Assembly (NCBI GenBank): GCA_964482055.1
Contig: CAYZVX010000066.1
Location: 1-16,393 of the forward strand
Direction: 5' to 3'
Origin: G020354085 sp964482055
Lineage (GTDB): Bacteria; Pseudomonadota; Gammaproteobacteria; Acidiferrobacterales; Sulfurifustaceae
Length of the DNA stretch: 16,393 bases
Positions 6,536-16,300 of this stretch are shown piece after piece (position 1 is the stretch's first letter; every line of letters starts with the position of its first letter). Made by a program: the position numbers and the translations under genes. The notes below the pieces were generated by a model. It did not search any database. It was given only the letters and a program-made list of their open reading frames with translations, and was not told the origin of the DNA.

Positions 6536-6955
6536 TTACTTGTGTCGATTCCTCTGGTGGTACATACGCACATCCTCCTCGACGTGTTCCACGTCCCCAC
6601 GTCTTGCGAGACGCTCGATGGCACGCACCAGATCCTGCGGATCGGTGAGTCCCTCGACGCGCAGCACGTGCGAGTCGCCCGTCATGGGGCGGACATACAC
6701 GAGCCTGGCGCCCGCGTCGCGGGACAAGCTCGCAAGAACATCAGCCTGCGCGGGATCTACGTGGCTCGACGCGCGGAACTTGATGATCAGTTGCCCGCCA
6801 CGCGCTTGAGCCGCGGGCGCCGATGCCGCCGGCGGCTCGACGCGCGCATCCGGCGGCGTGGGACCCTGCGCGCATCCGGCAAGGAGCGCCACGCAGATTG
6901 CGAAAGTCGAAAACGAAGGGCCAGGCACCGCAAGCACGGGTGAAGGGTATTGCAT
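6536..6955 (-). CDS. Lipoprotein consisting of a stand-alone subtilisin propeptide (I9-like) domain
   Basis: A 139-residue protein. Residues 1-28 look like a lipoprotein signal: a hydrophobic stretch (FSTFAICVALLAGC) ending in lipobox LAGC with Cys28 as the lipid site, although the n-region lacks Lys or Arg. A Pro/Ala-rich linker (30-52) follows. Residues about 55-133 (QLIIKFRASS...RPMTGDSHVLRVEG...VEHVEEDVRMYH) match the propeptide of the protease encoded next door (RIIVKF...RPMSGDAQVLALPA...VEYAEPDRRMF). No protease domain follows. Stand-alone I9 proteins are known as inhibitors or folding helpers of subtilases, so this is probably the partner of the downstream S8 enzyme, held at a membrane. 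The ATG at 6955 is chosen because it places a signal peptide at the start; the frame is open to a TTG at 7027, and no good Shine-Dalgarno is seen at 6955. Confidence 0.75.
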   Translation of the reverse strand: MQYPSPVLAVPGPSFSTFAICVALLAGCAQGPTPPDARVEPPAASAPAAQARGGQLIIKFRASSHVDPAQADVLASLSRDAGARLVYVRPMTGDSHVLRVEGLTDPQDLVRAIERLARRGDVEHVEEDVRMYHQRNRHK

Positions 6956-7054
6956 GACAGTTACCGTAGCGATGCGACCCGGCACAAGGGAGTGCGCCAA
7001 TCTACGTGAGCGCGAAGGCCTGATCAACCGCGGCGCCTTCGACGTTCATCAGTG

Positions 7055-7060
7055 AGTATA
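7055..7060 (-). promoter_or_regulatory. Candidate -10 box of the lipoprotein-protease operon
   Basis: TATACT on the minus strand matches five of six -10 consensus bases. A recognisable -35 is lacking: GTCAGT lies 17 bp upstream. Transcription would start near 7049, leaving a leader of about 94 nt before the lipoprotein ATG. Confidence 0.35.
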
Positions 7061-7245
7061 GAGATCGCCGCCGGCAGACTGACAGAAAAATGGCGGATCA
7101 CGCGGCGCTGCGAAACGGCGTGACTAGCGGCCCGAAGGGATGATCAATGCAAAAGACCGGTTGCGCACGACTCGTCTGGCCGGGAAACCGCTGCGCAGTA
7201 CGGCGCGGAAAAGTGATTGCGGCGATGCCGCCGGCTGCGGCGCCG

Positions 7246-7270
7246 CGCCCGGACGTAGCCTGTCCGGGCG
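7246..7270 (-). terminator. Hairpin terminator-like structure after the 75-residue protein gene
   Basis: CGCCCGGAC-GTAGCCT-GTCCGGGCG is a perfect 9-bp stem with a 7-nt loop, 10 bp beyond the stop codon of the minus-strand gene. No T-run follows on minus; on plus a T-rich GTTGTGTTGTC follows. It may end transcription or protect the mRNA 3' end. Confidence 0.5.
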
Positions 7271-7280
7271 TTGTGTTGTC

Positions 7281-7508
7281 CTATTTGCGTGCGCGCGGCG
7301 CGCCGACCGAGTAGCCGCGCTGGGCGCGGGCATTCAACTCCTCGGCGTAGGCCTGCGCGTGGCGCAGCACCTGTTCGCGCGATCCACACCGGCAGCCGGT
7401 GATGCGCGAGCGCTGGCTCGCGATTTCGTAGCGGTACCAGATCCCGCCCGCGCCGGACGGCGGATCACTGCGCTGGACGGTCACCACACTGAAAGTCGTC
7501 GCTGACAT
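7281..7508 (-). CDS. Small conserved-looking protein of unknown function
   Basis: I do not recognise this 75-residue protein. It starts MSATTFSVVTVQRSDPP and continues with GGIWYRYEIASQRSRITG, CRCGSREQVLRHAQAYAEELNAR and a basic tail. The second half looks like an amphipathic helix following a short beta-rich part. A CxC pair is at residues 43-45. No signal peptide or membrane segment is present. The ATG at 7508 is well supported by GGAGGT about 6 nt upstream, which rules out the longer open frame reaching 7529. It lies 48 bp downstream of the RRM gene on the same strand and may share its transcript. A separate hairpin follows its stop. Real coding is likely from the Shine-Dalgarno and composition; function is unknown. 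Confidence 0.75.
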   Translation of the reverse strand: MSATTFSVVTVQRSDPPSGAGGIWYRYEIASQRSRITGCRCGSREQVLRHAQAYAEELNARAQRGYSVGAPRARK

Positions 7509-7556
7509 ACTGCACCTCCATGCAGTCAATTTGGATGCGATCAGCCGAGAAAGAAC

Positions 7557-7826
7557 CTAGCGCCGCGCGCCGCGCCGGCCCTTGTCCTTGGCGCGCTCCT
7601 CGTTGACGCGGATCGGCCGGCCCTTGAACTCGCGGCCGTCCAGCGCGGCAATGGCGGCGCGGGCCTCGTGACCTTCCATGTCGACAAACGCGAAGCCGCG
7701 GCAGCGGCCGCTGAAAACGTCCTTGGGCAGCTCGAGCCGGCGCACCGTGCCGTGCTGGGCGAAAAGGGCCTGCAACTCGGATTCACTGGTTTCGGGGGCC
7801 AGGCCACCAACGTACATGCGTCTCAT
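7557..7826 (-). CDS. RRM-domain RNA-binding protein
   Basis: An 89-residue protein with one RNA recognition motif filling nearly its whole length. RNP2 is MYVGGL (residues 4-9) and RNP1 is CRGFAFVDM (42-50), with the aromatic residues that stack on RNA. The fold continues through AAIAALDGREFKGRPIRVNEE, and a basic tail (AKDKGRRGARR) could add non-specific RNA contacts. Small bacterial RRM proteins of this type bind RNA and in cyanobacteria are often cold-induced; whether this one is so regulated is not shown. The ATG at 7826 has a perfect AGGAGGT six bases upstream, predicting strong translation, and rules out the open frame reaching 7916. A 369-bp non-coding stretch separates it from the DEAD-box helicase on the same strand. 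Confidence 0.93.
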   Translation of the reverse strand: MRRMYVGGLAPETSESELQALFAQHGTVRRLELPKDVFSGRCRGFAFVDMEGHEARAAIAALDGREFKGRPIRVNEERAKDKGRRGARR

Positions 7827-8195
7827 ATGAATACCTCCTGTCGTTCGGGGCCGCTGAAGCAGGCCCAACTTCTGCCGAACATGTCCGGAAGAAAACCGGA
7901 CCGCTGGCCGATGCACTGCGCGAGCTCAACGCGAGCGCTTCGGGGTTGCCACGCACCGGATGCCAAGGCCGGGTGCGGGCATTCGGGGAATGACCTTGTC
8001 TTGGAAGGACAGACCGCGATTAGGGCCTGGAGTCCGCGGCCCCAGGCCGACCTGGCGGGCTCAGGGCCGCCGGTCATCGATTGCGTGAAACGCTTGGCAT
8101 TTTAACACAAAGCAGGCCCGCGGCGGCCGCAAGCGAGGCAAAACCGGCCGTTTTCGCCCGGATCGCGCCGGATCACAGCCTGGGGGTCCGGCGCT
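7827..8195. other. Intergenic region / possible long leader of the RRM gene
   Basis: No supportable gene lies in these 369 bases between the helicase stop and the RRM start. The stretch near the RRM start holds AGGAGGT (Shine-Dalgarno, near 7833-7839) and a 6-bp hairpin at 7883-7901. Close to the helicase stop is a short near-palindrome (AAAACCGGCCGTTTT, about 8141-8155) too weak to call a terminator. No convincing promoter was found by eye. Confidence 0.5.
7883..7901 (-). promoter_or_regulatory. Hairpin in the leader of the RRM gene
   Basis: GTCCGG-AAGAAAA-CCGGAC on plus gives a 6-bp perfect stem with a 7-nt loop. On the minus-strand transcript the loop is U-rich (UUUUCUU). It lies about 57 nt before the RRM start codon. 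It could be a target for the protein's own RNA binding, but that is speculation. Confidence 0.3.
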
Positions 8196-9557
<1,362 letters not shown>

Positions 9558-9790
9558 AATGGGTTCCTCGTCCGCCTGCCACGGCGGAAATTGATCGTGA
9601 AACAACGAACGAAGCGGCCGCTGCGCGCCTCCCGGCGCTTTCGCGGCACTTGTGCATCCTGCACGGCGGACTTACTTGGCAGGTAAGATCAGCGCCTGGT
9701 TCCGGCGGCCGGCGGCAAACGGGTCCGGCCTGAACGTCGCTAACCAGGAAGCTGATACACGAACAGCAGGAGAGGTCAGAAACGCTACAC

Positions 9791-9804
9791 CCTCGACTTC
9801 GAGG
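9791..9804. promoter_or_regulatory. Short hairpin near the predicted 5' end of the helicase leader
   Basis: CCTCGA-CT-TCGAGG is a perfect 6-bp inverted repeat only a few bases downstream of the candidate -10 box on minus. It could be an operator or a 5' mRNA hairpin. No T-run follows, so it is not called a terminator. Confidence 0.3.
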
Positions 9805-9811
9805 TGCGCAC

Positions 9812-9840
9812 ACTATACGCGTCGCGCGCGCCAATAGCCA
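9812..9840 (-). promoter_or_regulatory. Candidate promoter of the helicase gene
   Basis: TATAGT (9812-9817) matches five of six -10 bases; TGGCTA (9835-9840) matches three of six -35 bases at a 17-bp spacing. The weak -35 keeps confidence low. Confidence 0.35.
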
Positions 9841-9884
9841 GCGATATCTTCGCGCCCGGCCTGCACCCACTCACTGCTCACCGA

Positions 9885-11816
<1,932 letters not shown>

Positions 11817-11881
11817 CGGCTGAGCATACCGCGCCGGGCGGGCGCCGGGTACCGGCGACAGCGGAGAAGATCCGCGTGCCG

Positions 11882-12406
11882 CTAGGCGGCGTCGCGGCGG
11901 TCAGCCATCTCGATATCGTCCGCGGGATCGCCACGGCAGCGCCAGCTCGGCGCGCCGTCGGCCGTGAGCACGCCGTGCCGAATGAGCCAGGCGCGCGCAT
12001 CCTCGGCGTCGCCTGCGAACCACGCGAGCGCCGAGCCGAGCCGGAAGGTATAGCCCCAGGCGTCCATGTCGGCGCACAACGCGCATTCGGTAAGGCCGAT
12101 GTGCCGCGCCAACACGATTTGCAGGTAGCACACCGCGTCTTCTTCCGCGTAGTCGCCACCGGCGTCGGTATGCAAGCGCGCGCGACGCGACGCGTCCATG
12201 CAGATGACATGCGCTGCTTCGTGCAGCGCCGAATGGAGCGGCGTGTCGGGACGCGCATACACGACCGTACCGATGAGGCCGGCTTCCGGCGCGCCCCAGT
12301 AGCTGCCGGGAATCGCCGCGCCGTCACCGAGCACGATAAGGTCGAGACCATAACGTGCCAGCAGCGCGCGCAACGCCGCGCTGGTATCGGGGTCGCAAAG
12401 GTGCAT
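11882..12406 (-). CDS. Putative zincin-like protein with an HEAAH motif
   Basis: A 174-residue protein that I cannot assign to a named family. HEAAH at residues 62-66 is an HExxH zinc-metalloprotease motif set in a hydrophobic helix (SALHEAAHVICM). The acidic run DYAEEDAVCYLQ (86-97) about 20 residues later could supply a Glu ligand. That spacing resembles ImmA/IrrE-type and other gluzincin peptidases. Further on are CALCADMDAWGY (108-119), a possible CxxC-type site, and an acidic C-terminal tail. No signal peptide or membrane helix is seen. A strong promoter (TTGCCC-N17-TATAAA) lies just upstream, but the start codon is preceded by CCCCCC rather than a Shine-Dalgarno. It sits directly upstream of ftsH on the same strand and may be co-transcribed. 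Coding is well supported; peptidase activity is inferred. Confidence 0.75.
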   Translation of the reverse strand: MHLCDPDTSAALRALLARYGLDLIVLGDGAAIPGSYWGAPEAGLIGTVVYARPDTPLHSALHEAAHVICMDASRRARLHTDAGGDYAEEDAVCYLQIVLARHIGLTECALCADMDAWGYTFRLGSALAWFAGDAEDARAWLIRHGVLTADGAPSWRCRGDPADDIEMADRRDAA

Positions 12407-12429
12407 GGGGGGATTCGAATCGGCGCGCG

Positions 12430-12458
12430 TTTATAGCGCGGCGGTGCAGCGCGGGCAA
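12430..12458 (-). promoter_or_regulatory. Sigma-70-like promoter of the zincin-like gene
   Basis: On minus, TTGCCC (12453-12458) and TATAAA (12430-12435) are separated by exactly 17 bp. The start would be near 12423, giving a leader of about 17 nt. It is the clearest sigma-70-type promoter in the window and may also serve ftsH. Confidence 0.6.
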
Positions 12459-12660
12459 GCGCCATGTGACTGTGGGCGCAGGCTCGATCGGCAAGCGGGC
12501 GAAGACTTGGCCGACCCCGGCGAACGCTATGGGTTCGAAGGCGTTGCCGCTCGGGTTGAGAAAGAGCACCGTGGCCTGCGCGCCTTCCCGGCAGCTGGAC
12601 CGCGCGGCACGCCGGTGCACTCACGTAGTCGGCTCGACCGCGTTCACGTACCATCGCGCT

Positions 12661-13962
12661 ATGCCTGCCGACCCCGCCGGGTTGCCCACGGATATACCCC
12701 ATCACCGCCGTCTGGTATTTCTTTTCGGGCTCGCGTACTTCGCGCAGGGGCTGGGCCAGGCAGGCGGGCTCATCAGCCAGCCGCTCAACTATTACCTGAA
12801 GGCAGGCCTTGGCCTCAACGCCGCGCAGGTTTCGGAATATCTTGCGATCCTGTCGCTGCCGTGGGTGATCAAGCCGCTCTACGGGCTGGTGAGCGACTTC
12901 ATCCCGCTGCTCGGCTACCGGCGCCGCAGCTGGTTGCTGCTGGTCAATGTCGTCGCCGCGTCCGGATTTCTCTGGCTGTCGGGCCTGACGGAGGTGGGCA
13001 CGATCGTCACGGCCCTCACGCTCACGGCGTTCGGCACCGCCGCCTCGGACGTGATCATCGACGCGCTCATGGTCGAGAACGGCGAGCGCACCGGGCTGAC
13101 CGCACGCTTTCTCGGCGTGCAGTGGTTCTGGTTCAAGGTCGCGGCGATCCTGACGGCGCTCACCGGCGGCTACGTCGCCGCGCTGTTTCAGCCGGCCTCC
13201 GCGTTGCACGTTGCGGCGACCATTACCATGCTGGCGCCGATCGCCGTGGTTGTTGCGACCTATGTGATCGTGCGCGAGGACCGCGCCGAGATCAATCTGT
13301 CGCAGCTGCGCGAGACCGCACAAAGCATACTGGCCGCGCTGCGCTCGCCGAGCCTGCGCATTGCGGCCGCGTTCCTGGTGCTGTGGTGCTCCAGCCCGGC
13401 GTTCGGCACCCCGATGTACTACCACATGGTCGATCGCCTTGGTTTTGAACAGCAGCTCATCGGTCAGCTCAATGCGCTCACCGCCACGGGCGGCGTGGCC
13501 GGTGCCTGGTTGTTCGCCAAGCTGTTTGCGGACCGCAGCCTGACCTATCGCGCCGTGTTCAGCGTTTTTGCCATGTCGGCCGGGATTCTTTCCTATCTCA
13601 GCCTGGCGCAGCCGCACGCGCTTGCCGCGGCCGTCGCGGGTCCGCTCAACGTGCTGGTCGGGCTGACGGCACAGATCGGCGCGCTCACGATTTTTTCGCT
13701 CGCCGCGAGCGCCTGCCCGCGCAAGGCGGAGGGCTTCACTTTCGCCGCGCTCATGTCGCTCTATAACGGTGTCGAGCAGCTGTCCGCCGTCATCGGCGGG
13801 CGGCTCTACGAGCAGGCGTTCGATCGCGAGCTCGGCCCGCTCCTCGGGGTGGCGGCGCTGTCGTTGCTGTGTTGCCTGGCGCTCGTGCCGTGGCTGCGCC
13901 GGCTCGACGCGCCGCGACCGGAGCTGGCGGCCGTAGCCGCCGCGGCCAAGACAGCCGACTGA
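12661..13962 (+). CDS. Major facilitator transporter of the BT1 / folate-biopterin type
   Basis: A 433-residue integral membrane protein with about 12 hydrophobic segments. The segment LSLPWVIKPLYGLVSDFIPLLGYRRRSWLLL (residues 65-94) is diagnostic of the BT1 (folate/biopterin transporter) branch of the MFS, where KPLYGLxSD and GYRRR form the conserved inner loop. TAFGTAASDVIIDALMVENGE (about 120-140) is also typical. Eukaryotic and cyanobacterial members move folates or pterins; substrates of most bacterial members are unknown, so none is assigned. The ATG at 12661 is chosen because the BT1 sequence starts right after it; the open frame upstream to 12355 has no family similarity and overlaps the promoter of the divergent gene. 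No strong Shine-Dalgarno is visible. The gene is convergent with the sensor kinase gene, with about 66 bp between them. Confidence 0.88.
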   Translation: MPADPAGLPTDIPHHRRLVFLFGLAYFAQGLGQAGGLISQPLNYYLKAGLGLNAAQVSEYLAILSLPWVIKPLYGLVSDFIPLLGYRRRSWLLLVNVVAASGFLWLSGLTEVGTIVTALTLTAFGTAASDVIIDALMVENGERTGLTARFLGVQWFWFKVAAILTALTGGYVAALFQPASALHVAATITMLAPIAVVVATYVIVREDRAEINLSQLRETAQSILAALRSPSLRIAAAFLVLWCSSPAFGTPMYYHMVDRLGFEQQLIGQLNALTATGGVAGAWLFAKLFADRSLTYRAVFSVFAMSAGILSYLSLAQPHALAAAVAGPLNVLVGLTAQIGALTIFSLAASACPRKAEGFTFAALMSLYNGVEQLSAVIGGRLYEQAFDRELGPLLGVAALSLLCCLALVPWLRRLDAPRPELAAVAAAAKTAD

Positions 13963-13990
13963 CGCGCTCGACACGACGGTTGGCGTCCGG

Positions 13991-14004
13991 CCGCCGCACG
14001 GCGG
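13991..14004. terminator. Weak hairpin between the convergent transporter and kinase genes
   Basis: CCGCC-GCAC-GGCGG is a 5-bp GC-only stem with no T-run on either side. It is the only hairpin seen in the short gap and could be a weak terminator for the transporter gene. Confidence 0.25.
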
Positions 14005-14028
14005 GGCGACCCGGAAATGAGCGCCGCC

Positions 14029-15387
14029 TCAGGGCGCAATCGGAAGCGCGACCATCACGCTCAGCCCTCCGGAAGGCTCGTTCCTGGCGAACACCTCTCC
14101 GCCGTGGGCACGGATCGCCTTGCGGGCGATGGCAAGCCCGAGGCCATAGCCGCCGCTCGCGCGGTCGCGCGCAGCGCCCACGCGCACGAACGGCTCGAAC
14201 AGGCGCGGCAGCATCTCCTCCGGCACGCCCGGGCCGTGGTCGCGGATGGCGATCAGCCAGCGCGGCGCGTGCGTGTCGCGCGCAAGCGCCAGCGACACGG
14301 ACGTGCCCGCGGCAGTGTAGCGCACGGCGTTGCGCGTGATGTTCTCGAGCGCGCTTTGCAGCAACCGGGCATCTCCCTCGATGCGGGCGGGCGTGGTGGC
14401 GAAGATCTCCACCCGCCGGTTGGCGGCGCGCGCCTCGAAGTCGGCGTCGGCGGCGACGCGATCGAGGAGCTCGGCGAGATCGACCGGCTCGCGCGCCGGC
14501 GCCGCCACGCCGGATTCGAGTCGGGCGAGCGCCAGGACCTGGCCGATCAGCTCGTTCAGGCGCTCGGTCTCGCGCTCGATGCGATCGAGCTCGCCCGTGG
14601 CGCGGCCCTCGGCGCGCTGGCGTGCGAGTCCCAAGGCCACCTGCAGGCGCGCGAGTGGCGAGCGCAGCTCATGCGACACATCGCTCAACAGTTGACGCTG
14701 CGCGGCCATGAGCGACTGCAGCTGCTCGGCCATGCGGTCGAACGCGTGCGCCAGCTCGGCCACCTCGTCCTGGCGCGCACCGAGGGAGGGCGCCACGCGC
14801 ACACTAAGATCGCCCGCAGCGTAGGCCTCGCTCGCGCGCCGCAGGCGTGCGAGCGGCGCGGTGAGGTAGCGCGCGAGCGCCAGGCACACCAGCCCGCTCA
14901 CGAGCGCAGCCACGATGAGCGGCAACGCGATCACGCGCGGACGCGCCAGCACGCGCCCAAGTGTGACGCCCTGGAAATCCGGGACCAGCAGGTATTCGGT
15001 TTGATCCGGCAGGCGGATCAGCGCGTGCGGCCGCGCCATCGGGCCCATGTGCCGCGGGCGCAGGCCGTCGCGCAGCATGCGCTCGGTCAGAAGCGGCGGC
15101 ACCGTGCGCCCGAGCAGGTCGGTGCCGCCGCGGTCGACGAGCAGCAGCGGCACCGGCTCGCGCCGGTCGACCTCGCGCAGCCACTGCTTGAGTCCTTCGA
15201 CGCCGGCTGCTTGCGCGATGTGCTGAGCCTGTGCGGCGTGGCGCGCCAGACGCTCGCGCGGGCTTGCCGCCTCCTGCTGCTGGCGCATCTGCTCCAGGTA
15301 GTGTGACGCCGCGAAGATGGTCGCCCCGGCAAACACGATGAGCGCGGCCCAGAACGAGAAAAAGATCTTCCAGAACAGGCGATGCAT
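14029..15387 (-). CDS. cpxA: CpxA-like envelope stress sensor histidine kinase
   Basis: A 452-residue membrane sensor kinase. Transmembrane segments are at about residues 9-27 and 152-172, enclosing a periplasmic sensor region of about 120 residues. A HAMP linker (about 174-226) follows. The phosphoacceptor box is SDVSHELRSPLARLQVALG with His239, close to the CpxA box. The ATPase domain has N-box Asn349/Asn353 (ENITRNAVRY), G1 DHGPGVP (383-389) and G2 GGYGLGLAI (412-420). In enterobacteria CpxA senses misfolded envelope proteins and phosphorylates CpxR. The periplasmic part differs enough that the signal need not be the same. The ATG at 15387 lies 11 bp after the cpxR stop, with GAGG overlapping that stop region, so the two genes form an operon. 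A perfect CpxR box upstream of cpxR supports the assignment. Confidence 0.9.
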   Translation of the reverse strand: MHRLFWKIFFSFWAALIVFAGATIFAASHYLEQMRQQQEAASPRERLARHAAQAQHIAQAAGVEGLKQWLREVDRREPVPLLLVDRGGTDLLGRTVPPLLTERMLRDGLRPRHMGPMARPHALIRLPDQTEYLLVPDFQGVTLGRVLARPRVIALPLIVAALVSGLVCLALARYLTAPLARLRRASEAYAAGDLSVRVAPSLGARQDEVAELAHAFDRMAEQLQSLMAAQRQLLSDVSHELRSPLARLQVALGLARQRAEGRATGELDRIERETERLNELIGQVLALARLESGVAAPAREPVDLAELLDRVAADADFEARAANRRVEIFATTPARIEGDARLLQSALENITRNAVRYTAAGTSVSLALARDTHAPRWLIAIRDHGPGVPEEMLPRLFEPFVRVGAARDRASGGYGLGLAIARKAIRAHGGEVFARNEPSGGLSVMVALPIAP

Positions 15388-15398
15388 GCCGGCCGGCC

Positions 15399-16094
15399 TC
15401 AGGGCCGCGCGTACTGGTAGCCGACGCCGCGCACGGTCTTGATGCGTTCCTCGCCGTCCGGCAGCGGGCCGAGCTTGCGGCGCAGGCTGCTCACGTGCAT
15501 GTCGAGGCTGCGGTCGTAGCGCGTGAGCTTGCGCCCGAGCGCGCGCTCCGACAGATCGGCCTTGGACACCGCGTGTCCCGCGGCGCGCAGGAGCACCTCG
15601 AGCACGCTGTACTCGGTGCTGGTGAGCGCCACCGGCTCACCATTGCGGGTGACGCGCCGCGTGCCGGTGTGCATCTCGAGATCATCGAACGTGAGGGTCT
15701 GCGGCGCTTGCGGTTCGGCGCCGGCCGCGCTGCCGGTGGCGCGGCGCAGGATGGCGCGGATGCGCGCGACCAGCACGCGCGGGTTGCACGGCTTGGGCAG
15801 GTAATCATCGGCGCCGAGCTCAAGCCCCACGATGCTGTCGACGTCCTCGTCGCGCGCGGTGAGCATGAGCACCGGCATGAGCGAGTGCGCGCGCAGCTCG
15901 CGCAGGACGTCGAAGCCGTTCTTGCGCGGCATCATCACGTCGAGCACCAGCAGGTCGAAGGCGCCGCTGCGTGCGCGCTCGAGCGCGGCCTCGCCGTCGT
16001 GCGCAGCTTCCACGGCGAAACCCTCCGCGCCGAGATACTGGCTCAGCATCTCGGTGAGCTCGGTGTCGTCGTCGGCCAGCAGTATGCGGCTCAC
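15399..16094 (-). CDS. cpxR: CpxR-like response regulator
   Basis: A 231-residue OmpR/PhoB-type regulator, almost the length of E. coli CpxR. The receiver domain (1 to about 118) has acidic ADDD (7-10), phospho-acceptor Asp52 (LLVLDVMMP), Thr79 and Lys101 (LPKPCNP). The winged-helix domain (about 133-231) carries LGRKLTRYDRSLDMHVSSLR, closely matching the CpxR recognition region. I choose the GTG at 16094: it starts SRILLADDD as in the family and has GGAG 5 nt upstream. The longer open frame to 16157 adds an unrelated N-terminus. The partner kinase gene follows after 11 bp. The gene is divergent from a small secreted-protein gene, and a GTAAA-N5-GTAAA box on this strand lies about 100 bp upstream, so autoregulation is likely. 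Confidence 0.93.
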   Translation of the reverse strand: MSRILLADDDTELTEMLSQYLGAEGFAVEAAHDGEAALERARSGAFDLLVLDVMMPRKNGFDVLRELRAHSLMPVLMLTARDEDVDSIVGLELGADDYLPKPCNPRVLVARIRAILRRATGSAAGAEPQAPQTLTFDDLEMHTGTRRVTRNGEPVALTSTEYSVLEVLLRAAGHAVSKADLSERALGRKLTRYDRSLDMHVSSLRRKLGPLPDGEERIKTVRGVGYQYARP

Positions 16095-16192
16095 GTCAGC
16101 TCCGGCGCGGATGGGATTGCCATCGAGACGACGAGCATACTGCCACAGCGCCGGCACGCGACGACAGCCGGTTGCGGCTGGCTTTGCGCCGC

Positions 16193-16207
16193 TTTACAGA
16201 CTTTTAC
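16193..16207 (-). promoter_or_regulatory. Perfect CpxR-binding box
   Basis: On minus the sequence reads GTAAA-AGTCT-GTAAA, exactly the CpxR consensus GTAAA-N5-GTAAA. It lies between divergent cpxR and the small secreted-protein gene, about 99 bp from the cpxR start and 94 bp from the other start, so it could serve either promoter or both. Confidence 0.75.
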
Positions 16208-16300
16208 ACAAGCCGGACACGCGATTACGGCGTGCGCGCGTAGTCTGTAGATCGTAGAGCCAACAAACGGCGACATTGAAACCGACCAAAGGAGGCTGTC

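Larger units (their letters stand above)
6956..7280. other. Intergenic region between the lipoprotein gene and the 75-residue protein gene
   Basis: These 325 bases hold no gene that I can support. They contain the candidate -10 box for the lipoprotein-protease operon, a possible 15-codon leader ORF (7002-7049, minus) and the hairpin after the 75-residue protein gene. A weaker inverted repeat, TCACGC...GCGTGA, lies near 7098-7123. The rest shows no recognisable signal. Confidence 0.6.
9558..9884. other. Intergenic region / possible long leader of the helicase gene
   Basis: These 327 bases between ftsH and the helicase hold no supportable gene. On minus, TATAGT (9812-9817) is a good -10 box with a weak TGGCTA 17 bp upstream (9835-9840). 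If used, it would give a leader of about 250 nt, as is common for cold-shock helicases. The leader would begin with a 6-bp hairpin (9791-9804). The end nearest ftsH is a degenerate 7-bp repeat. Confidence 0.45.

Noticed and set aside
8141..8155. AAAACCGGCCGTTTT as a terminator of the helicase gene.
   Set aside because: Only five base pairs with a GC loop can form and no T-run follows on minus, so the structure is too weak.
12407..12430. GATTCGAATC as the T-arm of a tRNA.
   Set aside because: The flanking bases do not form a T-stem, and no acceptor or anticodon arm can be built around it.
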